64,000 nt of DNA from Dryocosmus kuriphilus (taxonomy: Eukaryota > Arthropoda > Insecta > Hymenoptera > Cynipidae). The notes under the pieces are model-generated. The model had not been told where the DNA came from and did not search any database. It worked only from the letters and a program-made list of their open reading frames with translations. Numbering within the stretch: the stretch's first letter is position 1; each line of letters begins with the position of its first letter. Position numbers and translations under genes: made by a program. Where the stretch lies: assembly GCA_038277395.1 (NCBI GenBank), contig CM076192.1:12870596-12934595 (forward strand), in the 5' to 3' direction. This document shows, in pieces, positions 33,826-45,400 of the stretch.

Positions 33826-34690
33826 TGGGGTCAACCATAGTGTATTGAAAAATATGGGGCAACCATTTCTATGGTACCTGGAATCATAGTTTAATGCTAA
33901 CTGTGTTTAGGTGCGCTAGGAATGTGAAATGGTTGGACTGACCATAGAAGTTGTTGGGGTGACTGGTTGTGCGGGCCATATCAATGGATGACACAGACAA
34001 GTAAATTTAAAAATCCATTGCGAGTTTCTAACTTAAAAGTCGTAAAATGCATTTGTATTTTATACAGTGTATAATGCAGACTGCGTTTTCGTGAGCGTAA
34101 ATGTTTTTCTAAGTAGTTGTGCGTGACAAAACATTTTTACAATAAAATACAATACAAGTGACACATAAGTGATTTTTGATGAAAATGGCAGAATTAAAGG
34201 CATTTGTGGTGAGAATTGGCTTCCAAAAATATTTTGGAGAGTTTCAAGGTAAGTGTGTGTGGGTAAGTTTTCATCAAAAATCACTTATGTGTCACTTGTA
34301 TTGTGTTTTATTGTAAAAGTGTTTTGTCACGCAAAATTACTTTGAAAAACATTCACGCTCTCGGAATGACGGAAACGCACCGACGCACTATGACGCTGCA
34401 TCATTGCTTTGTGCGACAGACGCGGCGCTAAACTCTGCTACTGTTGATTCAGCAATATTCTATGGTTGAGCCGACCATAGCGGAAAAGGAGCAATATCTT
34501 GTGTGTGAGACAACCACAGCTATGGTTTACCCAATCATATCGCCTCCTTCCAGCTCCTATGGTCAGAACAACCATTCCATTACTTGACTCAGCAGCCATT
34601 TTATAGGTTCATCCACCTGTTACCATAGACTCCTCAACAATATCAATCGCAACAATGTTCGAATAGTTGCACCAATCATTGCTGTTCTCT
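33826..34690. mobile_element. Palindromic element with ACCATAG subrepeats
   Basis: The inner arms are strong (34085-34185 against 34268-34372: AATGTTTTTC, TGACAAAACA and AAGTGACACATAAGTGATTT with their complements). The outer arms are weaker and rich in ACCATAG / CTATGGT words in both orientations (33826-33960 and 34450-34640). The 82-base loop between the arms holds a short ORF ending at a splice donor. No clear target duplication. Confidence 0.6.
34185..34248 (+). CDS. Exon-like ORF in the palindrome loop, possible SAM-type start
   Basis: ATG 34185 opens 21 codons (MAELKAFVVRIGFQKYFGEF, then Q) directly followed by a textbook splice donor, CAAG|GTAAGT at 34249. The pattern L-x-x-F-x-x-x-I-G-F-x-K-Y-x-x-x-F resembles the first helices of a SAM domain. 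The exon fills almost the whole loop between the arms. It may be the first exon of an autonomous parent element or of an unknown gene. No downstream exon was recognised, so function is unknown. Confidence 0.35.
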
Positions 34691-34927
34691 CCGAGTAATT
34701 ATAATTACAGAGCATTAAATACTTTTTAAATGTCCCCGAGTTTTTATTTTATTCGGTAAAAAAACAGTTTTTCAGTAATTGTATGATTAAAAGTCTAATT
34801 TTTTCACCTAAATTGATTAACAATTAAAGGTTATTGAATATACTTCAGGATTACAAAATTTAATTGCATTCAGGTGTCTTTATTTAGCGAAAATAATTAC
34901 TGTATAAACTTGAAAAGGAGTTACGTC

Positions 34928-35237
34928 AATTGATCCATTCTCTAGGAAAACCACGTACTGTGCGTTTCATCTACAAAGGCCTCACTCAATTTCGTTCTTC
35001 TACTCTCATCTCAACAACTAAGTGAAAAAAAATGATGTGGACGTCTCGGGACGCCCGGTAGAAGTGAATACTTAAATAGATGTGGTGTGGACTTTTTTTG
35101 TTTTGAAAATATATGAAATAATAAAAACATGTATATCGTTACTTCTATATTGATATACAGGTACTTTTTACAAACTTTATTTATCTGTATTAGAATCACG
35201 TTCCCTGCTCAAGGAAAAGTGTACCTGGCGTGTATAG

Positions 35238-35288
<51 letters not shown>

Positions 35289-35420
35289 ATATTTAAAAAA
35301 AATCGATTGCCGTTTTCTTGAGATTTTTTTCACTTAATAGTTGAGAGTAGAAGTGACGAAATTGAGTTGGGTCTTCGTAGAGGTAACGCATGGTAAATCT
35401 ATTGATGGATTATTCCCGAA
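34928..35420. repeat. Inverted-repeat element with (AT)n centre
   Basis: CTCAATTTCG followed by TTCTACTCTCA and AAGTGAAAAAAA on the left (34985-35032) pairs with 35322-35372, and the homology extends outward to about 34928 and 35420. The centre holds an (AT)n microsatellite at 35240-35285. Target duplication not resolved. Confidence 0.6.
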
Positions 35421-36230
35421 AACTCCCGAAAATGCGTAAAAACTATGAGAATATTGCAAGAAACTTCAGGGAGTGTGGGGAACATAGAATTTTTCAGTGT
35501 AAATAAATATTTTTGCAGTTTATACATAATACACAGTTTGCCTCAATTAAGTTCAATCCAAAAGTGCTTGCACATCCAGTTTCTTTTTTGTACGTATTTC
35601 GGAGATGCCTCGCGGTTATTTTGAGCCAAAAAAGAAAAAACATTTTAGTACTATGCGTTTTTGAAAAAAAATGATTTTTTCGTTATTATCGATTAAAAAT
35701 CTCATTTTTTTTCGAAAACGATGCAAGATATGAATGAATAGTATGTTCAAAATTGTTCCCTTTGGTAAAATCTATTATATTATACCCGTGCTAGATTTTC
35801 GTCTTATGAACATATTCCATCAGATTCTTAAGATTCCTTAGCTTCAAAGTGTAGAAACATTGGTTTTTATATCTAAAATAGAAGAAACATCAGTTTTTTT
35901 ATATTGATATTAGGTCGAAAAGGCGTTAGTAACATTTTTTTTTGTATTCCTATCTAAAATGTCTTGGTTATTTCAGATAGATAAGAAATTTGTATTTATT
36001 GAATTTGTGTTTATTGAAAAAATGTCCTTAGGGCTAAAATCCCTCTAAGGAACAAAAAGAATACATGTCATCATTAACTTGTACAAACTCAGATCGATAA
36101 CGATAGTTACATAGGTAGGTGCTTTTATTTAAAATCTAAATTTATAAACAAAGTAAATGAGTCAACCTCGATGTCGTTTAATGAAGTAACATAAATAAAT
36201 ATATATGTACGTGCAGATTGACCTGTTAAA
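35421..36230. other. Intergenic DNA, nothing recognised
   Basis: No coding frame or paired ends identified. Confidence 0.4.
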
Positions 36231-36590
36231 TTAAGCATATTGATTGGTAACAACTGTGTGTGTAATGTGCGAGAAAATTACAGATTCAAGTTCCGTGCCA
36301 AAAGAGGCATTAGGTGGTTTGTATACTACTCCCACTAAAACACTGTCGAAAGATGACATGACTTCAATAAAGAGAAATTGTGTACAGAGATAAGTAGCCA
36401 TCGGATTCACTTCAACCACAGACCCCTTAAGACTATCGTGCAAAAAAAGGCAAACTCCACCACCCCTTCTCTGGTCTCTGTCTCTCCGAAAGAGCGTATA
36501 ATTGTCAAGTTCTACGAAGCCAGGTCTCAGACTGTGCCAAAAGAGACTGAGAATTAACATGGCGAATTCTTATAGTGTCCATGGAAAAAT
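36231..36590 (-). pseudogene. Non-LTR retrotransposon endonuclease (APE-type) fragment
   Basis: The minus-strand frame contains DNYTLFRRDRDQRRGGGVCL, the conserved R-D-R..G-G-G-V segment of apurinic-like endonuclease domains from Jockey/CR1-type ORF2 proteins. The preceding block AQSETWLR sits in another frame a few bases upstream, so a frameshift interrupts it. The reverse transcriptase region that should follow is absent; the similarity ends at about 36231. It lies downstream of the ORF1 remnant at 36906-37957 in the same orientation and belongs to the same element. Confidence 0.7.
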
Positions 36591-36905
36591 AAAAAAATAA
36601 AATGTTAGAAGCTTCCAAAGCATCCGTATATAATGACCGAAACAGTAAACCATTTTAAACACATAATTTAATTTAATTTTTTAATTTTTAATGTCCCACA
36701 TATATCTGTAGAAAATCGCAGTAAGGATAACCTAAAAAGTGGTAAGATACCAGATCTTGCAAGGTGAATAGAGAGAGTTGGATTAACGTAACTATAGTTG
36801 TATAGACTAAGCATAACTAATGGGCGTCCAAGGAAAAGAATATACGTCGTATTCTTAGACTGTCGTTGCTATGCCAGTTCCTCAACCGTCTGGAGATTTG
36901 ACAGC

Positions 36906-37957
36906 TGAATTCTAGGCTAGCCGTCCTTCTTTCGACAAAAAATTCTGCCACTAGATATCCAGAGATATTTGATTTTTCTCTCTTTTCTATGCCCTAGAGC
37001 AATGGCATAAGACTTTCTGTTGAGAGGTGTCAATGCCTCGTGAAGGTAAATAGGTCGTTTCTCATTATATGTTGTTCCTAGATTCATAGTCGGAAAATCC
37101 CTTTTCACCTTGCGCCTCAATAAATTTTTCGCGTAGTTCTTGGCGATTAAATTTGGCAACGATGATCGGAGAGATGGAGGGGTTGGTCAGTAAGGGTGCT
37201 TTAATCACTCTATAAATATGAGGCACTTCCTCCTTTGAGAAGGGGAACATCAAGAGCCGTAGCAATCGAATCCAATGTGACCATGAGATCCTCATTGTGC
37301 TTCATGGGGAGCCCATGAATTTCAAGCGTATTCTTGAGAGCCGCTTGCTCGGTGTCGTTGAGTGCATGCTCCAGAGTGACCACTTTAGTTTTTAGGATTT
37401 TAGCCTCATTCTTTACCAAGTTGATCTCCTTATGTGCTTCAGTTCCTACTTCAAGTGAGTCAGTACGCTTAGTGTTGTATGTGAGATTTGAATTGCTCTC
37501 TACGAGCGTAGTATTTAAGTTGTCATTAAATAGTTGTTGTGGACTTTCAAATTCACTAAGCCGCGCCAGGATCTCTTTACTGCGCAAGCGCTTCTCGTTG
37601 GCCGTCCGAGACTACCTTTCGAATCAAATCGGCGAGATCCAAAGGTAGAGTAGTGGCATTTTCCGAGGGATCCGCATGGGTGCGGGGTACCAAGGCTGCA
37701 TTACCTACGCTCTGGTGCCTATTAATTGATCTAGCTAGAATAGAATTGCCTTCCTTTGACAGAGAGGTGGAACTAGTTGTCAATACACAACTTTTGCAAT
37801 TATAGTCCATTTGGCCTTTTTAAAGTTTATCGTACACAATTTTAGAAATTCCAACATTAGTGCAGGCCAAGTGGATCAAAATGCCACACTTCACATATTA
37901 TAAAACCTCTGGAGCGCCTCTGTTAATCGCTACCTCACACACGGAACACGCACCCAT
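36906..37957 (-). pseudogene. Non-LTR ORF1 with PHD finger, coiled coil and FP-type C-terminal domain
   Basis: From ATG 37957 on the minus strand a PHD-like zinc finger can be traced (ACSVCEVAINRG, then HLACTNVG, then CKSC), interrupted by two stop codons. A helical region (37587-37210) with heptad-like leucines follows. The C-terminal block IYLHEALTPLNRK with KIKYLWISSGRIF is typical of the FP/ORF1 C-terminal domain in insect CR1/Jockey-type elements. Consecutive pieces lie in different frames (37810-37577, 37587-37210, 37295-37065, 37159-36917), so several frameshifts are present. These proteins chaperone the element RNA. The endonuclease fragment downstream completes the picture of a decayed, truncated element. 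Confidence 0.7.
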
Positions 37958-38317
37958 GATGCTGTCGGAGCAATGACTGTTAAAAATGAATGCACAACAA
38001 AAAGCAGTTATTCGAGAAGTTGTAACACAGTTTCAGGGTTTTATCGCACCAGCGGTACTCACACTCACGATATGCACAATTTAGAGTAGGTCAAAACTGG
38101 AACACCATTCAGAATACAAAAAATTCGAGGAGGTTCGGTACAACACGTCAGCAACCGATCGCCATCTTGTACTCCAGAAATCATTTAAATGTTCCAGTTG
38201 CGCTAAAATTATTTTTATTATCGTGAATTTCTACTTTCAATTTTAGAGAAATTAAAATAAGGAAGCACTCTATAAACAGAAAAATATGTATTTCGTTTAA
38301 TCCTTTAAAAAATGAAC
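37958..38317. other. Probable 5' leader of the decayed non-LTR element
   Basis: Sequence upstream of ORF1 on the minus strand is somewhat GC-richer until about 38180, then AT-rich. No gene was seen. Confidence 0.3.
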
Positions 38318-38320
38318 TAA

Positions 38321-39139
38321 CAGTGGTAGTCCGGCAATTGCTTTTTTTTCGGATTCATAATTTTTGTAATGAAAGTTCATTACCTGACTATTAATTTGCC
38401 GAAGCATTAATATGCGCTTTTTAGCCAGTTCCGAGAAATAAAGGTTTTGAAAAGTTCGTCGCCAGTTTTACTGGCTAGAAAAATTGGGTCCTCCAGCTGG
38501 CTCATTTTTTCGAATTTAATTTATTTCTGAGCGAATCATTTTTTTCTATAAAAAAAAGCAATGACAACAAAAACAAACAAAGCAATGACTCATCAACAAA
38601 AATTGAATTTTTTGTTTGTTTTTTCATACATATAACTAGAAATAAAACACAATAATAATATCCAATTATGCAACATTAGTTACAGTCCAATTATATCCTT
38701 GTAGTTTATAGAATAGAATAGAAAAAAAACGATTCGTTTAGAAATAAATGATAATATTGGAAAAAGTGAATATTTCATTGAAAAAAAGCGTTCAAAAAAC
38801 TTATATTTGCACAATTTTACAAATATTTCAGAGGAGATTATATGTACATACATTTTAATAAGTAAGAAATAAAAAAAATAAATAAATTGAAAAAAGTGCA
38901 AGCAGCAAGAGTCGAGTCTTAAATCTCCCGAATACAAATTCGAAGCGCCTTCAGCTCACCTACTTGGCCCGTTTGGAGACCCTATTTTTCTAGCCCATAA
39001 GACCAGCGACGAATTTTTCAGTCTTTTTTCTCGGAGCTGCAAGCGTATATTAGTGCTTCGACGAATTATAAGTCAAGTAATGAGATTTCATTACAAAAAT
39101 TATGTATCTGAAAAAAACGCGATCGTCGGACTATCCTTG
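38321..39139. mobile_element. 819-bp element with ~230-bp terminal inverted repeats
   Basis: The left end CAGTGGTAGTCCGGCAATTG and the right end (complement CAAGGATAGTCCGACGATCG) begin inverted repeats of more than 200 bases, including CATAATTTTTGTAATGAAA and GGCTAGAAAAAT. TAA flanks both ends (38318-38320 and 39140-39142), compatible with a 3-bp PIF/Harbinger-type duplication or with TA plus one chance base for Tc1/mariner. The interior frame (38680-38937) is Phe- and Lys-rich and not credible. Confidence 0.75.
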
Positions 39140-39142
39140 TAA

Positions 39143-40028
39143 GTTAAGTAAAATTTAAATGATTTTATAATTTCAAGAAATACAAGACGAAAATTTAACT
39201 TTACAGTTCCCTCGGACCTGATATTAATCCAAAATAGTTATGTTTCTTCAATTTTAGAGATTTAAACTAATTTTTCTCCACTTTAAAGCTCAGGAACCTT
39301 ATCTCATGGAACATGTTCTTCACTTTATTACTGAAACCAAAAAATAATGTTCTTAAAAATAAAATTTTAAAGTTCGTTAAAATAAATATTATTTTAGTCA
39401 ATTTTGATTGATTTTTTTCTATTTTTTGTAAATATTTTTCAAAAATACATAAAATAAATATCCGATAAGGGTACGATTTATAGATTTCAGGAAGGGGACC
39501 AATTTTAAACTATGAACTGCTAATTATATCTTGGGGCGTTTTCGAGAAAAATGAGATTTTTAATCGTTAATAACGAAGAAGTCGTTTTTCTCAAAAACGC
39601 TTGCTACGATTTTTGTTTTCCTTGGCTCAAATTAACCGAGGAGCATCCCCGAAATATGTGTAAAAGAGAAACTGGAAGTGCAACCAATTTTGGGTTAAAC
39701 TCAATCGAGGTTAGCGGTGAATATATATATATATATATTTTTTTTTTTGCCCTTTAATTTGATACCAAATAAGTGCAAATTCGATCCAGTAAACGATTTC
39801 TCAAACAAGCTGAAAACTTTAATAATCATTCTAACCTCTAACCTCTTCAGACAAAAATTCCAAATCTTTTATGTATCTATGTATTGAATACGAGTAATAG
39901 AAAACTAGCTGTGAATTCGATCTCGGTTGTATGCTTATTTGTGTCACGTACGATTAAATCATAAAAAAGTATCTTTATCATTCTTACCCGGAAAAAACCT
40001 AGACTGCCTGACCTCCGGTCGTTTATGA
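39143..40028. other. Intergenic DNA, nothing recognised
   Basis: AT-rich; contains a short (TA)n run at about 39720-39740. The frame at 39551-39757 has no recognisable domain. Confidence 0.35.
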
Positions 40029-41482
40029 TGTAGAAAATTTTATTATGCAATTGCATGCAGGGGGAGGCTTCCCCTAAACTGAAGGAAGAGCGAGAGAAAG
40101 ACTCGCCCTTCTTTTAATTATTTTGTGGGTCTTTACCCCTACTCTCAGACAGAGAGTAGTTGTTCGCAATTCAAATAATTATGAAAGAGGTTTCGCGAAC
40201 TAAAATTTTCCCGGGAGTAATCCCCAAGCCAAAATTTTAACAATCACTGATTTTATTTTTAATACACACATTTGAACATGTAGATAACGGAAATGAAAAA
40301 GACTAAATATCATAAATAAAACATGTATAGTAGACACGTTCTACAATCGGTAGTACGTGCAAGACAGGTAAAGCAAAAAATATCAGAAGAAAAGAAGGGA
40401 GAAGTAAAACAATTAAATTGGATTGATACAGCTTACCCAATTTCGAAGTACTAAAACTACCGCTTACAGAATACACATGTAAAAAATTTACGAATCAAGA
40501 GGAACGAAGATGGGTTCCACTCGCTTCCGAATTCTTTTTGTGATTTTTGAGCGGGCGAAAAATCTTTCAGTTTCGTGGGTTCGCAAACCCACTGTAGTCC
40601 TTTTTCTTTAGGCACTTCCGAAAGCCATACAATACGCGAATGCCTGTCACCACTTTAGATTCACTTTCATGAGGAATAGAAAATATATCTGCTTCTCATA
40701 AAGGAGAATTGCAGCCTTCTGAGAAAATCAATTTGTCTCGATTTGAGATTCGAGAAAAAGTAACATTCCCTAGACTGTCGTAATTTCGTTTTTCACAGGC
40801 CGAATAGGACGCAGAAGTAACTCGAATGCTCCCGTTACGGTCCTGTCTCCCTTCGGGTAGAGCTTGAGTTTACGTCCGGATTTTCAAATTCGATTTTCGG
40901 GGCTCTACCAATCGTTCCCGGCGACTTGTTCCCGTTACCAGTCCGAAAAAATATAGTTCCGCTAAACTGGGATAGGATACGTTGCGACTGATGGGCTAAG
41001 TATTACTGCGAAAATTCCTTCAAATTTTTTAAAATCCCGAGGTACGGACGGGCGAAAGTTTGTCCGATGCACCGTGAAGGTTCACGATTGGGGTGATTCA
41101 GGTAGGGATATTTGCAGGATTACGGAGTTTCGGTTAGGAAAGTAGGGATATGCCGTGAGAATCAAAGCAACGTTTGCAATTTTGACTAGCCATATAGCTT
41201 AACTTCCTTCCATGGACTTTACATCTGCGAGGCAGGAATCTCGTCAGCACCTTACAGAAAATAAAGTATTTTGATGTCTTTTATATTTGTGGAGAAAGCA
41301 TTTCCACCCTCACATTATTGAATGTTGCGTCAGCGTTCTGGTGGCAAGCTCTCAGGTTACGAGCGAGCAGAGAGACTTTGTAACGCATTTCGAGTTTTAA
41401 ATCAATGTGGCTTGAAACAATATTTCTAGCCACATTAATTATTCAAAAATGAAATGCTGGGATTCGCTCGTAACAAACCACA
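40029..41482 (-). mobile_element. Probable 3' LTR of the env-bearing Gypsy element
   Basis: On the minus strand, TGTGGTTTGTTACGAGCGAA (from 41482) follows a CGGGGACGAAATG stretch like those found just before many Gypsy LTRs. About 200 bases further in is a TATA box, TATAAAAG (41285-41278). A T-rich stretch with ATAAAATTTTCTACA ends near 40029. The LTR limits are estimates, because the partner LTR lies beyond the right edge of what I can read (a hAT is inserted at 61408). Composition is clearly different from the flanking AT-rich DNA. Confidence 0.35.
41278..41285 (-). promoter_or_regulatory. TATA box of the probable Gypsy LTR
   Basis: TATAAAAG on the minus strand, preceded by CTCCACAAA, about 200 bases inside the proposed LTR start. 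Position fits a U3 promoter driving the Gypsy transcript. Confidence 0.35.
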
Positions 41483-42317
41483 CCGGAATGCAAGCATTTC
41501 GTCCCCGAAATTTAGGGTGACTTACGAATGAGGAGAGCTTGCTAAATTTAAAAAAAAATGTTTAGGCCATGAGACGAAGGGGGAAAGAGGAGAGATGCAG
41601 GGCTTGCATGGAAGACTTTCTCTTTATTTGTTAAAATCCCGATTCTGGTTCCTTTTCCTGACCCTTGTTCTAAGTTCTGGTTCCATGTGTTACTTAAATT
41701 TGTTGAATTATTCGAATTCCCTTAATTAATTTAATGCCTTGGATTCTCAGAATTCCTTGATTAATTTAAATTTCTTAATTGAATCTCAATTATTTAAGTT
41801 TTGGTTCACAATTTATTTTTGAAATTTTATGACTTAAATAATAATCTTAACTGCCTTGTTTATGGCATGATACCGCCTGGAGCTGAAATATATATATATA
41901 CATGCATGTGCATATAGATACACGCACATGTGCACATGTATATGTGCGAATAGTTATCAATCGAAGGTAGCAAAACGAATTCTTATCCTGCGGTTCTTTC
42001 TCTTTTGTTCTTTTTAACTGGTTCTCGGGTCAATTTATCCCCTTTCTCTATTCAAACAGAGCGTCTTAAGGTAAAAAAAAGAAACGAAATGAGAGTTGGT
42101 GTCTTTCATTCATACCCTCGCATGCACACACATCTATACTCACGCGCACACGTACACGCAATATACATAGCTCTTTTCTTCAAAACGGTTGTAGTGTCTG
42201 CTTGGGAAATCGGATCGTTGGCCTTGACGTGATTGGGATGGCGTGCGGAGAGATCTGTATCGTAGCCTTAGGTGATACAGCGAGTGTTTCCTCGCGAGCA
42301 GAGTCACTCATGCCTGT
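41483..42317 (-). other. Untranslated region between env and LTR of the Gypsy element
   Basis: After the env stop codon at 42318-42320 about 830 bases have no coding frame. It holds a degenerate (CA)n/(GT)n tract near 41880-41950 and 42120-42160, and purine-rich stretches on the minus strand that could serve as polypurine tract. Confidence 0.4.
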
Positions 42318-42442
42318 TTATGATTCTCGGCTTGGCGACGGTTGCTGGATTTCGATATGGGCTCCTTCGGGATTTTCTGGGGCTCGCTCCACGTCAGCCT
42401 CGGTATTATCATAGTTGGAGTTCCTTAAGTGGTTTTTACAGC
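42318..42442 (-). pseudogene. Gypsy env, last segment (cytoplasmic tail), split off by a DNA transposon
   Basis: On the minus strand this segment carries on the reading frame that ends at the 9-bp target duplication at 46086-46094 and terminates at 42318. It encodes a short hydrophilic tail that would follow the transmembrane helix. It is separated from the rest of env by the 3.6-kb transposon at 42452-46085. Confidence 0.6.
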
Positions 42443-42451
42443 ACACTGTGG

Positions 42452-45400
42452 TAGGGTGCTTGGTCAAAACAAAATTTTCAAAATGTCAAAAAGGTAATTC
42501 ATATTTGTGTTCTGCCTCACGACACGATGTCATACCAAAAAAAATGAGCTCAATCGGACAATTTTTACTGGTCGCTCAACCGTCACGAAGTTTCGAAAAC
42601 TTTCCTAAAATTTTGTAAGGTATGAGCTGAACAGCTAGGCACATCCTGATAGCGAATAATAGGTACATAATACGTTAGCAAGTCAATAAAACAGTGCATA
42701 TAGTCACTTGTGTCCAGAAACTAAGTTTTATTTGCTCGCTGTAACACCTTAAACGCGGAAGAGAGCTAGCGAGAGCTAGTGGCTGCTTGAAGCTGCTGCA
42801 GCGCTAGGAATAGTCAGTCGAAGTGGTTACGGCTACCGCGTGTCCTTTATATCGGTTTTTATATAGTTTTTTTTATATCGCTTATTTATGTCGTTTTGCG
42901 CAGCGTTATTGAAAAATGAACAGCGAGAATTTCATAAAAATATATAAGTTTTCCAAACTTCTATCATTTTTATTTTATTGTATTTTAAATCACAAATTAT
43001 TTGGAACTAAATATTTCAGGGTTTTCGATTCCACGGCAATGTTCACAGAGAATCTTTCATTTTTTTTTAGAGTCTCAACATTTACAGTTGGGAAATTTTT
43101 TCTAAACTCCTTGACCATGAGCATAGCAAATTGTTTGTGTTCCTCATTATTTGTTAGGATTTTGTTGTACTCTCCTAATAGAGCCACGCCCCTCCCTGCA
43201 ACGTCGTTCACAACACGGAGGTTCTTTACAATGTTCAGTGCCTGAAACCAAGTAAAAATTAGCGTGAAGTAATCTGGATCTTTTACTTACTAGTAAGAGA
43301 GAAGACATGTTATCTTTTTATACTCTTTCAAATTTTTCCACTCGACAGGGTCAACTGAGAGAAAAGTTGGCAAGCTCAATAGGTGGAAAAACTTTATACT
43401 GTTTCTTGTGGCAAAATCAGCAAGATTTTACTTTGAAATGGACTTGAAGTCCACATTTATCCGTTTTGGAGGATCCGCGTCACCTGCAGTCTCTTTCATA
43501 GAAGCCACAATGGCTGATTTCTCCTCGTTCGTCAGGCGCGAGTCGATCAAAGCAAGGGGGAGAAGGTGTTCACTTAAATACCACATGTGTCCTGCAATTT
43601 TTTGTGCTGCTTCCTGGCAAAGCGGCTTCAAGCTCTTGTGCTGGTTTGTTATTAGAGATTGCAGGAAAAGCAAATCATTACGAGGAGCCTGCGGAGCAAA
43701 TGGTGTTGCATACCATTGTTTGAGGTAGACCACTACAATGAATAAGCAGAGTGTCCTGAGTGGCTCCTGAACTGTTGCTAGAGGAAATTGTTTTCTAAAA
43801 ATATACATCAGCAGCGCGTAATGAGCGTGAGAGCTCGACCCGCGCGACATTTGTTCCTCCAGGTTTACTGAGGTGCATTTTCTCCCCTAAAAACACGAGA
43901 GCAACACGAAGGAGCTCCTTATAGTCCCCTCTTTGCTGATAAAGCTAGGAAATATCAAAATGTTTCAATCATGTGTACCTGGATCGTAGTTAGGTCAAAC
44001 GTATCCCATCTGTGTTTGAATGTTTGGCATAACTCTAGGGTAGGGGAATTACTGTAGCTCAAGCACACTGAATAAACTGCTTTTAGGACGATTTCATAGA
44101 TGTGGTGTCGGCACGCCATGTATAGTAGATCTGTCCCCAACTGTTGTTCCATCCTAACACACACACCACTATGTCGTCCACTATTGACAGCTGTTGTATC
44201 GAAACCAAGTGCTTTGATTCTACGGAATAAAATAGAGAAAATAAAAAATAAAAGCAAAGGTAAGAACAAAGAAATATTCAGTTAAGAATTAAGATAAGTT
44301 TACCGTTTCACTAAATTCCACTCCATCAATAAATCAAAGACGCTTTTGCCTCCAGCTCAGCGCTACCTCTTGCGACGTTAGGTATTCCGAGTAGCTGCTC
44401 ATCTCCTCGATCATCTATTGCTGCCACAAGAACAGGTAATCTATCTACCTTTTCCTTACTGGCAAAGTCCTCAAGAATCTTTCCATCCCAATAAAGGGAA
44501 AGAGGAGAGTCGCCTTGAAGGTTGTTTTTGAATTTTTCAGCCATGGTGGCTCTAGCAGCCATTCTTTGAGCCCTTATAGCACTGTGACCTATAGAATACT
44601 CTTCTACGTTGACTCCTGAGCTAGACAATGTAGCTGCTATCACACCTGTCGCCTTTCTGTTGCTAACTTTTGCCCAATCTAACGCGGCTGAAAGAAGGGG
44701 TGTCACTAAAGGTTTCTTCTTTTTTTTTCATGAGTGTCTATACGACTAGGGGGTTTATATTCAGAATCTGATTTAGTGGAACTTCTGTCTAGATATTCGA
44801 TGCATTCATGGTCTACCACCTGCGCACCAGCGTCAGAAGATCCACAACCAGATCCGCTAGGGGCAGAAGTTTCGCATGCAGAAGAACTACTTGCAGCAGA
44901 TACGCATGCAAGAGAGAGACTGTGTTTCTCTCTAAACTTTGCCTGATTGTTCTTCCGGGCAATAGTCCTTTCCTCCTTCTGGGCCAGCTCTTTATCAACG
45001 CCAGACATGTAGCCGACACGTCCTTAAAAGAAAGTACCAAAGCCATTTTTTCAAAAATTAGGATAAGAAAGAGACGAAGAAATGCAATATTTAGTTTTAA
45101 ATAATGCAAATGCAAATGTACCTGGCAATAACTGATGTTCATAAAATTGAACATCTTCGGGCAAAGGACGAGGGTTTCCATGCTGCAAGTCCTTCGGCAC
45201 TACATCAAACAGCTTGTCGAGCTCCTTTGAGAATTTGTGCTCATTCCTTATTTGAGTACTGGTACTCCGGGCTCTGTTCTTCTTAAGCCCCACATACTGT
45301 TTGTAAAGTGTGATTAGTTTCCTGGCAATGTTTTTCGGGTCTTGCATAGGCAAGCGAGCCTTCACATATATACGATACACTTCCCGCACTACTTCTTCGG

